From: Luidia sarsii
Taxonomy: Eukaryota > Echinodermata > Asteroidea > Paxillosida > Luidiidae
Length of the DNA stretch: 64,000 nucleotides
Direction: 5' to 3'
Assembly: GCA_949987565.1 (NCBI GenBank)
Contig: OX465114.1
Location: 8,484,457 to 8,548,456, forward strand
Both the position numbers and the translations under genes were made by a program. Positions 1 through 11,023 of this stretch are shown here, in pieces; the stretch's first letter is position 1; every line of letters begins with the position of its first letter. The notes below the pieces were generated by a model. The model had not been told where the DNA came from, ran no database searches, and saw nothing but the letters and a program-made list of their open reading frames with translations.

Positions 1-95
1 GTTGTCACGTATCTGATTTGTAATGTCGGCATCTAGCCTTCCCACGCATGCAAAGGCATTGCACGGCACTGGTCGTGCCGTCTTTTGTCTGCTAG

Positions 96-866
96 TAACG
101 TGTTATGTATTGGGCTATGGGACTCAATGGGCGTCCATCCGCAACCGACGCGAATTACAGCATACCTTTCAACGACTATAATGATCTTCAACGAGAACTA
201 CAACTAACCCTCGACTTTACCGCACCATGTACATGTACTCGATATAGCCTGTAGGCCTATGAATATTAATAAATACTGATGAATTTTGGTCTGCTCGTAC
301 CGTGTTATGTGTTGGGGTATAGGACTTTATGGGCGTCGATCCGGAGCCGACGCGAACGACGCAGTTCAGTATACCTTTCAACGATATGATTACCAACGAG
401 AACAACCACTAACCCTCGACTTTACCACATAATTTACATGTAGTCGATATAGCCTGTATGAATATTAATCAATACTGATGAATTTTGTCGGCTCGTATAT
501 TGGGGTATAGGACTTTATGGGCGTCGATCCGGAGCCGACGCGAACGATGCAGTTCAGTATACCTTTCAACGATATGATTACCAACGAAAACAACCACTAA
601 CCATCGACTTTACCACACCATGTACATGAATATGTACTCGATATAGCCTGTACGAATATTAATAAAAACTTACGAATTTTGTCGGTTCGTATATTGGGGT
701 ATAGGACTTTATGGGCGTCGATCCATTTCAATATACCTTTCAACGACTATGATCATCAAAGAGAACAAGCACTAACCCTCGTCTTTACCACACAATGCAC
801 ACGTACATTACTCTATAGCCTCTATAAACACTATAATGGATATTGATAAATACTGGTGATTTTTTA
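96..866. repeat. Tandem repeat, four units of about 190-200 bp
   Basis: The anchor GGGCGTC following GGACTTTATG recurs at about 129, 331, 519 and 713 (spacings 202, 188, 194). Each unit continues with ATACCTTTCAACGA, ACTAACCCTCG and CTCGATATAGCCTGTA-like segments. Units differ by small indels, and the last lacks about 25 bp after the anchor. A related fragment with the same GGGCGTC core occurs alone near 5138-5180. Satellite-like array or internally repeated element; no coding content. Confidence 0.8.
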
Positions 867-881
867 AAAATGACACAGAAA

Positions 882-945
882 ATCTGCATTGCTCATAGGG
901 TAAGAGCGCTGGTATGCAAAACCAGAGGTCCAGTTGAATTTTTTC
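882..945 (+). pseudogene. tRNA-like relic (Cys-GCA-type anticodon arm)
   Basis: D stem GCTC (891-894) pairs with GAGC (904-907). One base later CTGGT (909-913) pairs with ACCAG (921-925) around the 7-base loop ATGCAAA. Spacing is canonical and the loop would place anticodon GCA. The T arm after 930 is degenerate and the acceptor stem does not pair, so this is a decayed tRNA or a tRNA-derived SINE head rather than a working gene. Confidence 0.5.
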
Positions 946-1081
946 AAAATTGTTCAGAAGTTCCCGGTCAGTTTGTCCATAATTTTGTTTCGTTCAAATA
1001 TTAATGGAAATCGTAATTCGCGCCTATATCGTGTCAATTCCCATAATGAAGTTTTTCCCTATATACAGGCCATACGAAATG

Positions 1082-1250
1082 AAGGCTTAGGCTCTGGCTT
1101 AGGCTCTGGCTTAGGCTCTGGCTTAGGCTCTGGCTTAGGCTCTGGCTTAGGCTCTGGCTTAGGCTCTGGCTTAGGCTCGGATTTAGTCTCAGGCTTAAGT
1201 TCGGGCTTAGGTTCTGGCTTAGTCTCAGGCTTAGGCTCGGGCTTAGGCTT
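1082..1250. repeat. 12-bp minisatellite GGCTTAGGCTCT
   Basis: About eight near-perfect units from 1084 to about 1175, then degenerate units to 1250. It creates a spurious Gly-Leu-Gly-Ser frame. The flank at 1435-1470 contains AGCCTGAGCC-type words also seen in the foldback at 49197-49473, so the array may have grown from one arm of such an element. Confidence 0.9.
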
Positions 1251-2008
1251 CGGTCATTTTTCTCTTACCCATATAATGTCACAGGCATCCAGAAACAAGC
1301 GTTTGGCCCCAGTTTTTCGCGGTGAAAACTCTGTACTCTGTGTAAAACTCTGTAAAAACTCTGTGAAAAAACCTGTAAAAACCTTCAATTTCCGAGACAA
1401 ACCACAACCGGGGACTCTCCTCAGGTTTTGTCAGACGGAGACGAAGCCCGAGAGCGAGCCTGAGCCGTGGAGTCGTAAACGGGGTCACAGATGTATATAG
1501 GCCAAGGCACTCTACACACAGCCATGCCAGAGGAGCCGAGCGATCTCTATCGAGACCGGAGAACTCCCACAGAGTCGAGGATCCTTCGAGCTCCGCGCAT
1601 TAAACCCCTCGTACACAAATAATCTGATTGGCCATTTAGTGCTCCGCTGAACAGCTCGCCCTATTAAACTACTCGTCGTCCCGAAGTCCCACGCACAAGC
1701 ACGCACTGCTTTTTTGGGGGGGTATAATCTCCGCCACTCTTTAACATTGCCAGGACAGAGTTTTTGACTCGGCTGATATCTCCCCTTACCACTTGGATAG
1801 AGATCTTCTCCCCCTGAGGAGGAATTGCACATTAGGCCCCTTTATCGGGGTCCTTCTTTATTTCTGTGCCATCTCAGTAGTCACACTTTTGAATGTTAAA
1901 GGGATCTTTCCGCCAAAAGAAAAATGACTTTGACGGAGGTTCCGCTATAAGATCGATTCGCCAGACCCTCTCATTTATGGGGTGGGATTTTGCAATTTGG
2001 GTCATTTA
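1251..2008. other. No gene recognised
   Basis: Mixed-composition DNA with remains of the GGCTTA-type element at its left edge. The open frames on both strands are short and match nothing known. Confidence 0.5.
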
Positions 2009-2269
2009 ATTGACCGATTGCGCCCTATATAGGTCACGTTACCTATGGTGGGTATCCAAGTGACAATCACCAAACATGGCGGCCCCCGTATCGAGGTGCC
2101 GCTGTTGTAAAGTGCACGAGGATTGTTGCACTTGTTTGTTCGATCAAGGCTTTTCTTTCTCGAAATCTACCGGTATATATGAAGAACATTCCGGAGTTTG
2201 AACCCGAGAAGTTGACGGAATACCCACTATAATCAAGTCACGTTATGGCATCGCCCAATCGGTCTATTA
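2009..2269. mobile_element. Foldback MITE, family F copy 1
   Basis: Left end GACCGATTGCGCC with GGTCACGT and GTGGGTAT. Right end ATACCCACTATAA, AAGTCACGTTATGGCATCGC and CAATCGGTC. The ends are inverted copies of each other and of the ends at 10373-10610, 15307-15553 and 36854-37088. It abuts a family D element directly at 2267. Confidence 0.6.
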
Positions 2270-2640
2270 AAGGCCCAATACAACATTGGGAAGATCGGAA
2301 AACATCGATGTCCACAGATTTCCTTCTAATTTACCCAGTTTGTAGATGGTCATGATAGAATCCTCATGTTGAAATCTTACATGCTGCATGTAGGCCCTAC
2401 TTCCATAGAAATCTTCACTCAAACATCGACAAATAGTTTATGACTCGCAAGTCATAAACTATTTCTTACACTACAGAATGGTGCAAAAGCCGTGACGGTT
2501 TTTTTTACCTTTTGCTACTTTCTCAGATTACCATTTGAGCTAAAACCTTCGCAGGATTGCTTTTTGGGGATGTTTAATGGTTTAACACAAACTGTGGCAA
2601 TCTGTTGTATTGGGCCTATAATGTTGTATTGGGCCTTTAA
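2267..2640 (+). mobile_element. MITE, family D copy 1
   Basis: Begins AAAGGCCCAATACAACATTGG and ends with two inverted copies of that terminus (TTGTATTGGGCCTTTAA). The interior carries ATCGATGTCCACAG, a palindromic ACTCGCAAGT-like segment and GAGCTAAAACCTTCGCAGGA. Further copies at 16571, 25210, 30574 and 37155. No transposase. Confidence 0.75.
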
Positions 2641-3194
2641 GTCCGTTAGTTGTTTGCAACATTTTGCATTCCCCCCCCCAATTTTTTTTTTTTAAATTGA
2701 AAGTAAATTGGAGCAGAGCCATATATTGCATGTGATTGGTCTCAGTACTTGATAAAACCTGAACCTCCACATTAATACATGTGTTTTTCATATCCTCCCT
2801 TTCATTCAAGCTGCAAGCTTGCTTCTAAGTCCAGTTTCTGCGGCTTTAAAAACCCAGATCCACCGCCTCCACCGCCAATTCTCCCACCGGTATTCAAAAC
2901 ACCGCACATATAAAAAACAAAATCGTGGAGAGCGCACACTGCATGCACACTTTACCGTTCGGCAAATTCGATCATACCGTTTGTGTGTGCCCGAATCACC
3001 TGCGCAGAAATGAGCCTGCACCCGGTCCGCATTATAGGGAGACCACTGTCGATCAATGGGAAATTGTAAAATGGGATTGGAGAAAATGCGGTTCCTTCAA
3101 GCTGGGTCCCGGGATCGAGGGGGTAGGGGCTCCTGCAGATGTACTGAGTATATATAGGCCTACTGCTCTCCATCAGGAAATCTGCCACAAACAG
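2641..3194. other. No gene recognised
   Basis: Unique-looking sequence with short overlapping frames on both strands, none recognised. A polypyrimidine run lies near 2670-2695. Confidence 0.45.
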
Positions 3195-3345
3195 CTAATA
3201 TAATAATAATCATAATAATAATTTATTAATTTATATTGCGCTCATTCCATAAAATTGTTCACAGGCGCATCACAATAAAAATAATACATGCTTAATCAAT
3301 TTAGTGTTTATTAATGTAAATGCACATAAAAAAGGCTAAATAAAA
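3195..3345. repeat. Retroposon-like tail (TAA-rich plus TTTATATTGCGCTC motif)
   Basis: A TAATAATAAT run is followed by TTTATTAATTTATATTGCGC and then CACAGGCGCATCACAAT. Paired GCGC motifs of this type near an A/T-rich tail are common in SINE-like repeats of marine invertebrates. Assignment is by resemblance only; no tRNA head was found next to it. Confidence 0.35.
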
Positions 3346-4786
3346 TACGTCTAACGATGATGTTTGTGGCAAACGTGTACCGTTGGAATAGGTAAAAAAT
3401 CGTTTGTTTTCGTCATAGCGTTCAGACCAACCGCCATTGGGCCATTAATGTTGAATGTGCACTGAAGCGTGTAGGTGTGCACAAAAATCAGGTTATTTTT
3501 GATAACTCGAACTTTGGATAGCTCGTACTTTTCATCCATTCCCCTGGAATTCGACTTATCTAGATTTTACTGTACAAGTTAAAGGAAAACATAAAAAATA
3601 TAGGATTACACAAGATACAATAAAACCACCCACTGGTTAAACACGTTAATTTACAGCCAACATTATGATTTGAGGTCTGGTAAATTCTTTAAGTAAACTA
3701 CAATAACCAACACATTATTTAATTTAAAAAAAAGCTTGTTTAAAAAAATGTGTCTTAACTCTTAAGCATCGATTTAAAAGCATCAAGTCTAGCAACACTC
3801 CTATATAACATCAACAGGGAGTTTATTCCGAAGACACCGTGCTCTAAGCTCAAAGGCTCTGCTCATAGCACTCGTAGCATAGGCCAAAGGTATACTTCAG
3901 AAAAATATCAGCCTCCGAACTTCGAAGACAATAACGAGACTGGGGCTTGATAGAAATAAGCTGACTTAGATATTGCGACTTTGGGAGAACGATTCTTCAT
4001 TGGTAATACTGCCAATTGCCTGCATACCAAACGCTCCATTGTCAGTGACAATGGGACTTTCACCCTTCGAATCACAACATGAGAAACAGAGGGTAGCGTT
4101 TTGAAAAGATTCAAAACCGCGAAGGAATTGTGTTCGTTTTATGCATGTTGACATCGAGTAGGCCTTCGCTGCAAGAGTACCAGTACGCCAGTATATAATA
4201 CGTCACGCGCTGCTCATGCATAATGCATTTTCATGAAAAACTGTTTTTGCGTGCAGGGTTGAAAATGGCAAAAAGAAAATCAGAAATTTTCGGGCTTTGG
4301 AGGTACATTTGTTTGGTTTTGTAGACACATATATAAAAACAATAATAACTCATTTCTGACAAAATTTAAGATTTATTTAAACCGTTTTGCTTGCCCTTTA
4401 AAAGAATACTAAGACTGACAGCCAGGATTACTTGAAATCTACGAGAGAAAAAACAGCAGAAAACAAGCATGGCTGGGATAATAATATTATTTATTCCAAC
4501 CAAGCCCTCGAGATGTGTGTGTGGGGGTGGCGGAGGCAAATCAATATTGCTATTTAAAAAAAGCGTAAATCCCTTTTTTTTTCAAGCACTCGTGGCTGTG
4601 CTTGGTTCGGGCTGAGACCTCGATAAAGTCCTCAGCCAAATCAATGAATCATTGACGATCAACTCCGAAGCTGGCTTTCTTTAAAAACAAAAAACCCCGC
4701 AGCCTCAAGCCACGCCATCACAACACTTAACTTGCACTAACTTTCAAGCACCTTCGTACCTGGAGAAGACTTCATTTTGCGTTCCT
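3346..4786. other. AT-rich stretch, no gene recognised
   Basis: Scattered short frames on both strands with no known domains. Nothing repetitive was recognised beyond short A/T runs. Confidence 0.45.
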
Positions 4787-5114
4787 TCAAAGCCCCATCG
4801 CAACATTGGTAAGATCGAAAAACAGAAATGTTCACAGATTTAAATGAAACGTATACAGTTTGAAGATGGTTAAAGTAGAAACCTCGCACTGAAATATATT
4901 TCTGTCTAAAATGCTGTATTTCTGGAGAAAAGAAATCGTTTACGTCTCACCCTCTAGATCTAAACGATTTTTCCGAACAATTCGTTGAATGCTGCATTTT
5001 CGCGAAAAAAAATGAAGCGGTTTTCACTATTTTCTCGAGACTGTATAAGTTTCAAGTAAATCTGTGAACATTTCTTTTTTTCGATCTTGCCAATGTTGTG
5101 CAGGGGGGCTTTAA
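4787..5114. mobile_element. MITE, family C copy 1 (internally deleted, foldback)
   Basis: Left end AAAGCCCCATCGCAACATTGG and right end CCAATGTTGTGCAGGGGGGCTTT are inverted repeats. Matching inner arms (ATACAGTTTGAAGATGG and GACTGTATAAGTTTCAAGTA) extend them to about 75 bp. The interior TCTCACC and TTTTCGCGAAA words match the longer copies. Confidence 0.7.
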
Positions 5115-5208
5115 ACATAATTATGACGTTTTGCTTTATGGGGCGTCAATCCGGTACCGACGCGAATTACGTATTTCATTGATATCCACCAAGAGCATTT
5201 GGGGTTGT

Positions 5209-5585
5209 TTAAAGCCCCTACACAACATTGGTAAGATCGAAAAACAGAAATGTTCACAGATTTACATTAAACTTATACAGTTTGAAGATGGTTATAGTAA
5301 AAATCTCCCACTAAAATATTTCTGCCTAACATGTTGTATTTTGGGAGAAAACAGTAAAATAGATTGTTTACGTCTCGGCGAGATCTGAACTATTTTTCGG
5401 AACAGTACGGCGTTGAATGCTGCATTTTCGCGAAACAAATGAAGCGGTTTTCACTATTTTCTCGAGACTCGGTTGGCGGATTTAGCTAAAATGGTCACAG
5501 GTGTGCTATTTCATGCATGGTATGGATCAGACAACGTGTGGATGCTATTCTTTGACCTCGACCAATGTTGTGTTATCCCTTTAAA
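5209..5585 (+). mobile_element. MITE, family C copy 2 (near full length)
   Basis: Starts TTTAAAGCCCCTACACAACA and ends CGACCAATGTTGTGTTATCC. The interior runs through CAGAAATGTTCACAG, TTTTCGGAACAGTACGGCG, TTTCTCGAGACTCGG and GGTGTGCTATTTCATGCA in the same order as the copies at 21678, 26036 and 30870. No open frame of transposase size, so non-autonomous. Confidence 0.75.
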
Positions 5586-6465
5586 CCCATTTAAAAATGA
5601 AAAAAGGTGTTCTTGGGCATGAATTGCCTTTCTATAGAGGAATATTGAAAGCCATGTACAACACATTTGTGGTAGGGGTTACCCTAATGAGCAGTCAAAG
5701 GCAGAAGATCGAAACGTAAAACACTACCGGTATACATTTTTAGACTTCTATATACATGTATAACCAATGTGTTTCGTAAAGCTGATCGTTAGGTTTCCGA
5801 AAAGGACGGGTATTGTGCTCATAATGTGTCCCGTGTGCCAGCCACAACAAAACGGAATCGGAGGGAGCGTGTGGTACATTGTGGACAAGTGAATGTTGGC
5901 TGCTCGTGCCTATGGGGATAACGCTGGGGCGGTGTATGGAAACAGCTGCCCTTTTGATCAGAGCTGGGGGGAAATACAAATGAAGAGACGAGCCCGCCGC
6001 TGCATGCTACGTTCACGCGGTATACGAACGGCGCTGATCGTCAAACACGTTTATTAATCACCGGGAGGAAGCGTTGAACATTTTTTTCAACGCGGTACAT
6101 TACGCCGCGTGCATATACGTAAAGGCGCCTTGCTGTTCATCACCATCATCATCATCATAATCATCATCATCATTTGGCAGCGGAGCAGGCGTCTACAGAC
6201 TTTCTCCAACTTCTACGGTCTTGGGCCAGAGAAGTAAATTTGTCTGGGAGCAGCCTCCCTTCAGTATCTCCCAAGAGGTGCTGGACATACTGCAAGTACA
6301 ATGTGCGAGGCCGTCCCGGTTTCCTCTACCCGTGTAGTGGAACATAACTAGCATTGATTCTTTCACAAGCTCGTCATCTTTTGATATAATGGCCCCATAT
6401 ATAGAGTCGTTGCACCGGCGGCCACCTTTGGGGCCTAGTCTTTGTTCCTCCTGGCTAGGCAACTT
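5586..6465. other. No gene recognised; short CAT repeat
   Basis: Contains a (CAT)n microsatellite at about 6141-6173. The flanking minus-strand frames are short and unrecognised. Confidence 0.45.
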
Positions 6466-6550
6466 TGTACCTGCATTGTCGCTGAATCTGAATAACACAT
6501 TAGAAGGCCTCCAAGATGGCCGCCGGTGAAACAACTCTATAGCCTATGGC
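6466..6550. repeat. Dispersed repeat shared with 49117-49205
   Basis: Both places read TTTGTACCTGCATTGTC, then a TAGAAGG segment, CAAGATGGC or AAAGATGGC, and a GGCCC end, in the same order. The second copy lies in intron 1. Type unknown. Confidence 0.55.
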
Positions 6551-6667
6551 CCAAGAATTTGAGTTGGCGTGTCTTGACTGTAATGATCAGAGGGGCGGTG
6601 TTGGTCAGATTATCGATGGTCTCATTTGGAGTCCGATCCACACGCCTGAATGTTAAACATGACCCTA

Positions 6668-6722
6668 TATAACATGATGTTGCAAAGACACTGATCTTGT
6701 TTTCCGTGTCCTTGGCAATGAC
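6668..6722. repeat. Short dispersed repeat shared with 33822-33866
   Basis: GATGTTGCAAAG, GTGATCTTATTTTCC-like and GTGTCCTTGG segments occur in the same order at both sites. Probably a fragment of an unrecognised element. Confidence 0.5.
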
Positions 6723-7867
6723 CCAGGCGATATAAATTATGATCTTACCACGGCTTTTCTCTTCGCGCATCGCAGAGTCAGAATTGAAACGAGCCTGGGT
6801 CCAGGGTTTTGTCTTTTGTTTACCCAATAACCTCCAGAGTTCCCATCGGCAAAAATGGAGGCTACAGTGGCGTAATGCATGCATGCATGCAGCGCGCGAA
6901 AGGGTGCAGGGGTGTGCCGTATTAAATCACCCCCAGTAGCGGATGGCCTGTAAACAAGTCTCCCTGCAATATACGCCTATACACAAACAAATTCCGCAGT
7001 TTTCTCTGGTATCTTCTTCTCAGCTTCTCGACAAACACGGCGCTGCTATTATTCTTATATGCTAAACAGAGGCGCGCACCTAATACGAGAGCAGCTTATC
7101 CCCCCATTCCCTGCTTCATGGGGATGGTTTATCCGAGAAGAAAAACCGATGTGCACACAAGCTACGCCTCTACTGTGCATGCAACGCGCACGGTGATAAC
7201 GCACGTATTAACGACTCCTACGCCAATAGAGCTCCCGTGTAGTAAAGGTTGCAATTGCGTGTTTATTTGCTGTGCAGATAATGTTCACTGTATCCCTTTT
7301 ATCAGGCAACGTCATTTCGCTCGGAAATGGATGTGGGTACATATAAGCCGGTCATAAATGTACGGTATGTAGTTCGACAACAGAAATTTCCCATCGCCCA
7401 TAGAAACGCCTATAGTGTAAGTTCCTCCTAAAGGTTGCAGAACACTAATTTGGGCTCCCATAGAGCTCTGTACCAAAAAAAATACTCACTTTCACGTATT
7501 CCACACCAAACAGTTTATTACTATTAGTTCTTGAATAGGCCTATATATAGCTATACTGAAATTGTAGCTTGGACCTTTACCTTTCAGATTATTTTGACTT
7601 TGTGTGTTCTTTATAATAGCCGATTGGATTTTTTTACTAATTACCACCAGAAACAAAAAAATATGTAGCCGTCCGAGCCGAATTCGTGCAATGATTTTGG
7701 GAATAGGACCACATTAAAAGCCAGATATTTTTTTTCAAATTAAACACGAAATTGAACAGTGAACCTCCACGTTGTCTTAAGCTTCACTTATTCTACAATA
7801 TATCAGTTAATTAGCCCCCCCAAAAAAAACCCAAAAAATATTGTTTTGGGTTCCTTTCATAAATTAG
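6723..7867. other. No gene recognised
   Basis: Includes a GCATGCATGCATGC run near 6874-6893. Short frames on both strands match nothing known. Confidence 0.45.
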
Positions 7868-7968
7868 GAAGATCTGACGTTTCAATCCTAACAGAACCTT
7901 TGGGAAGGTCCTGCTAGGATCGAAAAGTCGGCCCGTTTCGATCCCAGTAGGACCTTTCTCATCAAAGT
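7868..7968. mobile_element. Hairpin element, family B, degraded copy
   Basis: Contains GACGTTTCAATCCTAACAG, GGTCCTGCTAGGATCGAAA and TTTCGATCCCAGTAGGACC, that is, several diverged copies of the family B palindrome side by side. Confidence 0.55.
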
Positions 7969-8098
7969 TAATTGATATAATATAGCACACCCTCTAACTG
8001 AAAACACAATTCAGATTTCCCCAAAGCTCATCAGTGCTCATTCGGTGCCTGGCAGGCTTGCACTGAGTCGGCGATGGACGAGGCTGTTACAAGACCAG

Positions 8099-8262
8099 GA
8101 GTGAATTTCACAAAGCCTATACATTACATGCAATTCGACGTAACTCAACTTACGACGGTTAACCCACCATAAGGTGTGATAGGCCGTATTGTCTCTGAAC
8201 ATTGCTCCATGGTCGTCTTGCGATTGATCGTAAGTTACGACGGGTTTGGTGAAATCGACTGC
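8099..8262. mobile_element. Foldback MITE, family J copy 1
   Basis: Left GAATTTCACAAAGCC with ACTCAACTTACGACG. Right CGTAAGTTACGACGGGTTTG and GGTGAAATCGAC, an inverted copy. Related pieces lie at 31200-31345, 44020-44141 and 57378-57550. Confidence 0.55.
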
Positions 8263-9442
8263 AGTGTGTACACAGTTGCCAGGCACCGACAGCGGAAGGC
8301 CAGGGCAAACAAATTGAACGAAGGCTCGGCGACACTCACCGGAGAAAGATTCGAGATAAATAATTAGCATCCCCACTGAAAATTGGTTTTCAGCCCTTGA
8401 CAGCGTGCAATGTATGTTCATCATCTCATCACAGGGCGGAGATAGACTGGTGTATTATTTCCGGGCTCGGAAGTAAACATTAATGTTGTACACTGCACAC
8501 CCACTTCATTCTTTCAAACTAAGGAAAGGGGGAAAACCTCACTCGGAAATGTCATCAATTTATTAGAGTATGTAGCTTAATAAGCAGGATTTCTGCCGGG
8601 GTACATCTAGCTTAATAACGTATCGTAGTGTTCAAGCTATCGGGCTTCACGGGGCTGTATACTAACGTCACATTTTCTGCCGCCAGATTTGCAGATTTCG
8701 CCAGAATTTTGCCGAAATGATACACACAGTCGGTCATTGTAGGCGCTGCATAATTATAATGTGTCATGTTGGCTGTCGAACAAACTGTGTGGTGGACTGC
8801 TGTCATACTCACAAAGAAGCTGTAACTGTCAGGGCCTATGATAATACTGATCCGATATAGATTTGATTTCATTGTTTGTGAGTGTGTGACACTTTGTGTT
8901 GTGGTGGCTACAGGCACACAATGACAGGCGCAGTAATGCTATTCAGATGACCTTCACTGGCTCCCAAGCGCAATGAGCTTTGAGCTGGCAGACGAGAAGG
9001 TGACGAGAGTCATCGGAAATTGATTCCCGTCTGCGTGACGCGCGCGTGCGCGTTAGTTTTTGCTCCCCGCGTGCGACGATGACCTCTAACTTGCCTGTCT
9101 GTCACTCGCCAGCCAGGCCTTCTCTCCGGCTTGATTTTAACCACCCCCCCCCGGGACCCTATCTAGGAGAAAATGCCATCTCTGTAAACAAAAACCCCGA
9201 GGATGTCTGCAAATGCTGTCAACGGGGAGGTGAGCTAATGAACGTGCGCGTCCTAGGCTGTCGAAGGACAGTTGGTGTATGTAAGCGTCACCGTTCTTGC
9301 TTTGTATAACAAGGGAATTAGTAATTGGGAGTGAATTACATCATTGCATTAAGAAGGGTCTATTTTTTTTCTGTCAACTTTGTTTTGACATCTTATGCAA
9401 TTGGGCTTGGTTGTTTCTTTAAGGGCGTGTTAACTTTTTTAA
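8263..9442. other. No gene recognised
   Basis: CpG-rich patch near 9030-9130. A frame starting at 9046 is short, Cys-containing and unrecognised, without splice or start support. Confidence 0.4.
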
Positions 9443-9755
9443 AGTTATATACAAAAATGTTGCAAACTGCTTAGGGCTCTTGTCAAAAAGATCATTGGTT
9501 GGGTATCAGATGATTTGACCCGTCCGATGTCTTTTCCACCGGATAGCCATCGTGAATTTTTCACACCAGAGTCCAGTACAATCGGCTTTCTACCGGGGGA
9601 AATGTTATCGGTCGGATGACTTCAACCGGCACTCAACCGATGATCTTTTTGACAAGAGACCTTACTGACTAAAATCACCAAAATGCAAATCTCAAATTTT
9701 AGCGGGCCTGACGTTTCGATCCTAGCAGGACCTTTCTCAAAGGCAGAGTTTAAAG
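9443..9755. mobile_element. Family B element split by a younger MITE
   Basis: The left part AAAATGTTGCAAACTGCTTA (to 9473) and the right part TTACTGACTAAAAT onward (from 9662) are contiguous in other copies such as 36647-36838. Here they are separated by 188 bp of another element. The hairpin side carries GACGTTTCGATCCTAGCAGG. Confidence 0.8.
9474..9661. mobile_element. 188-bp MITE with TTA target duplication (PIF/Harbinger-like)
   Basis: Terminal inverted repeats start GGGCTCTTGTCAAAAAGATC on the left. The right end is GATCTTTTTGACAAGAGACC, with matching extending to about 30 bp. It is flanked by TTA at 9471-9473 and 9662-9664, and the interrupted family B element shows the empty site had a single TTA. 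TTA (TWA) duplications are typical of PIF/Harbinger elements. No transposase is present. Confidence 0.75.
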
Positions 9756-9906
9756 TTACCCAAAGTGCCTGTTTACCCCGGTAAAGACTAGTTGGCTATT
9801 TGGGAGGCCACCATCTAAGGGCTCGATAGCTCAGATTGAAAAGCAAATTGTTCAAAAGTTCCCAACTGTTTTCCCTTGGTTTGTTTGACTTTTTTTTATA
9901 TGTACT

Positions 9907-9955
9907 AGAGGGCCCGACGTTTCGATCCCCTCGGGACCTTATTCAACGGCAGAAC
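9907..9955. mobile_element. Family B fragment
   Basis: GGCCCGACGTTTCGATCCCC followed by GGGACCTTATTCAACGGCAG. Half of the palindrome only. Confidence 0.5.
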
Positions 9956-9989
9956 CAGTGTGATTTGTTATGTGGTTGCTTGGCAAAGT

Positions 9990-10130
9990 GATATACAAAA
10001 ATGTTGCAAACTGCTTACCGACTAAAATTACCAAAATGCAAATCTTAAAATTTACTGGGCCTGACGCTTCGATCTCTGCCTTTGAGAAAGGTCCTGCTAG
10101 GATCGAAACGTCAGTCCCACTAAATGTTAT
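9990..10130 (+). mobile_element. Family B element, full tail with short hairpin
   Basis: Starts GATATACAAAAATGTTGCAA and runs through the tail (GACTAAAATTACCAAAATGC) into GGGCCTGACGCTTCGATC. It closes with GGTCCTGCTAGGATCGAAAC and CCCACTAAAT. The left arm lacks the CTAGCAGGACC segment. Confidence 0.75.
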
Positions 10131-10159
10131 GGTTGGTTGACAGTTACTTCGCTTTATTC

Positions 10160-10203
10160 TTTGGTTGGTTGGTTCAACTTGGTTGGTTGGTTGGTTGGAT
10201 GGC
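10160..10203. repeat. (TTGG)n microsatellite
   Basis: Runs of TTGGTTGGTTGG interrupted once by TTCAAC. Confidence 0.85.
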
Positions 10204-10372
10204 TTGTCTGTCGTCGGTTTGTCGGTCAGTCAGTTGACTGACTGTTTTATTGAAAGATGTGAATGCTCCAATGTAACTGCATGCAATAAATTCAAAGCGA
10301 AGGTTCCCCCAACGTACATGACACAACCGCATTGCATCGCGTGTATATTTCTCAGACCTGTGCCACCCTCTA

Positions 10373-10610
10373 ATAGATCGATTGCGCGACCAATGTTTAC
10401 GTGCCATCGCGTGACTTACAGTGGGTATTTTTGCATCTCATTTGGTGCAGAACAGGAGTGGAAATGACCAAGGAAGTCTATCATATAGTCCCCGTTCTTC
10501 TTTGTACATTTCCATCGCTGCTGTGCAGTTTTTTTTCCAAATGAGACGAAAACATACCCACTATAAGTCACGCGATGGCATAAAAACAGTGGTCGCACAA
10601 TCGGTCTATC
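10373..10610. mobile_element. Foldback MITE, family F copy 2
   Basis: Left TAGATCGATTGCGCGACCAA, then GCCATCGCGTGACTTACAGT and TTTTTGCATCTCATTTGG. The right half repeats these inverted (CAAATGAGACGAAAACATA, TAAGTCACGCGATGGCATA, CAATCGGTCTA). The arms are about 70 bp. Confidence 0.8.
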
Positions 10611-10844
10611 AGATTGATTGGTTGGTCGGTTGAATGACGTCAGTGGTCCTCTCAACCTGTGCAGTGAATATATATATAGCACCCTTCCCCATCTCATTTG
10701 CACTGAACTCAAGGCAAGACATCTCATGATTGTGGTTCGCAGATATTTTTATTTTCTAATGAATTTCCTTTCATAACGTCCATGAATCATGGACCAGACT
10801 CTTCCACTTACTCATTTTGCCGCGATGAGATGTGGTACTAGTAG

Positions 10845-11023
10845 GGGGAGAAAGAGGAGGAGGTGAAGGAGGAGGAGTAGGAGGAGGGGGAAGAGATGAG
10901 GTGGAGCAGGAGAAAAAAGGCGGAGAAGGGTTTGAAGAGGGGCTATACGAAGGAGAAGGGGGGAAAGAGGAGAAGGAGGAGCAGAAGAAGATGAAGGGAA
11001 ATGAGGAGGAGAAGGAGGAGGAG
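10845..11023. repeat. Purine-rich GGA/GAA tract
   Basis: Almost pure A/G on the + strand, irregular GGAGGA and GAAGAA units. The charged or Pro/Ser-rich frames across it are artefacts. Confidence 0.85.

Noticed and set aside
1082..1250. TTAGGC words resembling nematode telomere repeat
   Set aside because: They are part of a 12-bp unit GGCTTAGGCTCT and not tandem TTAGGC.
934..1500. 188-codon frame with Gly-Leu-Gly-Ser repeats
   Set aside because: The core is a 12-bp minisatellite and the flanks match nothing; no conserved domain.
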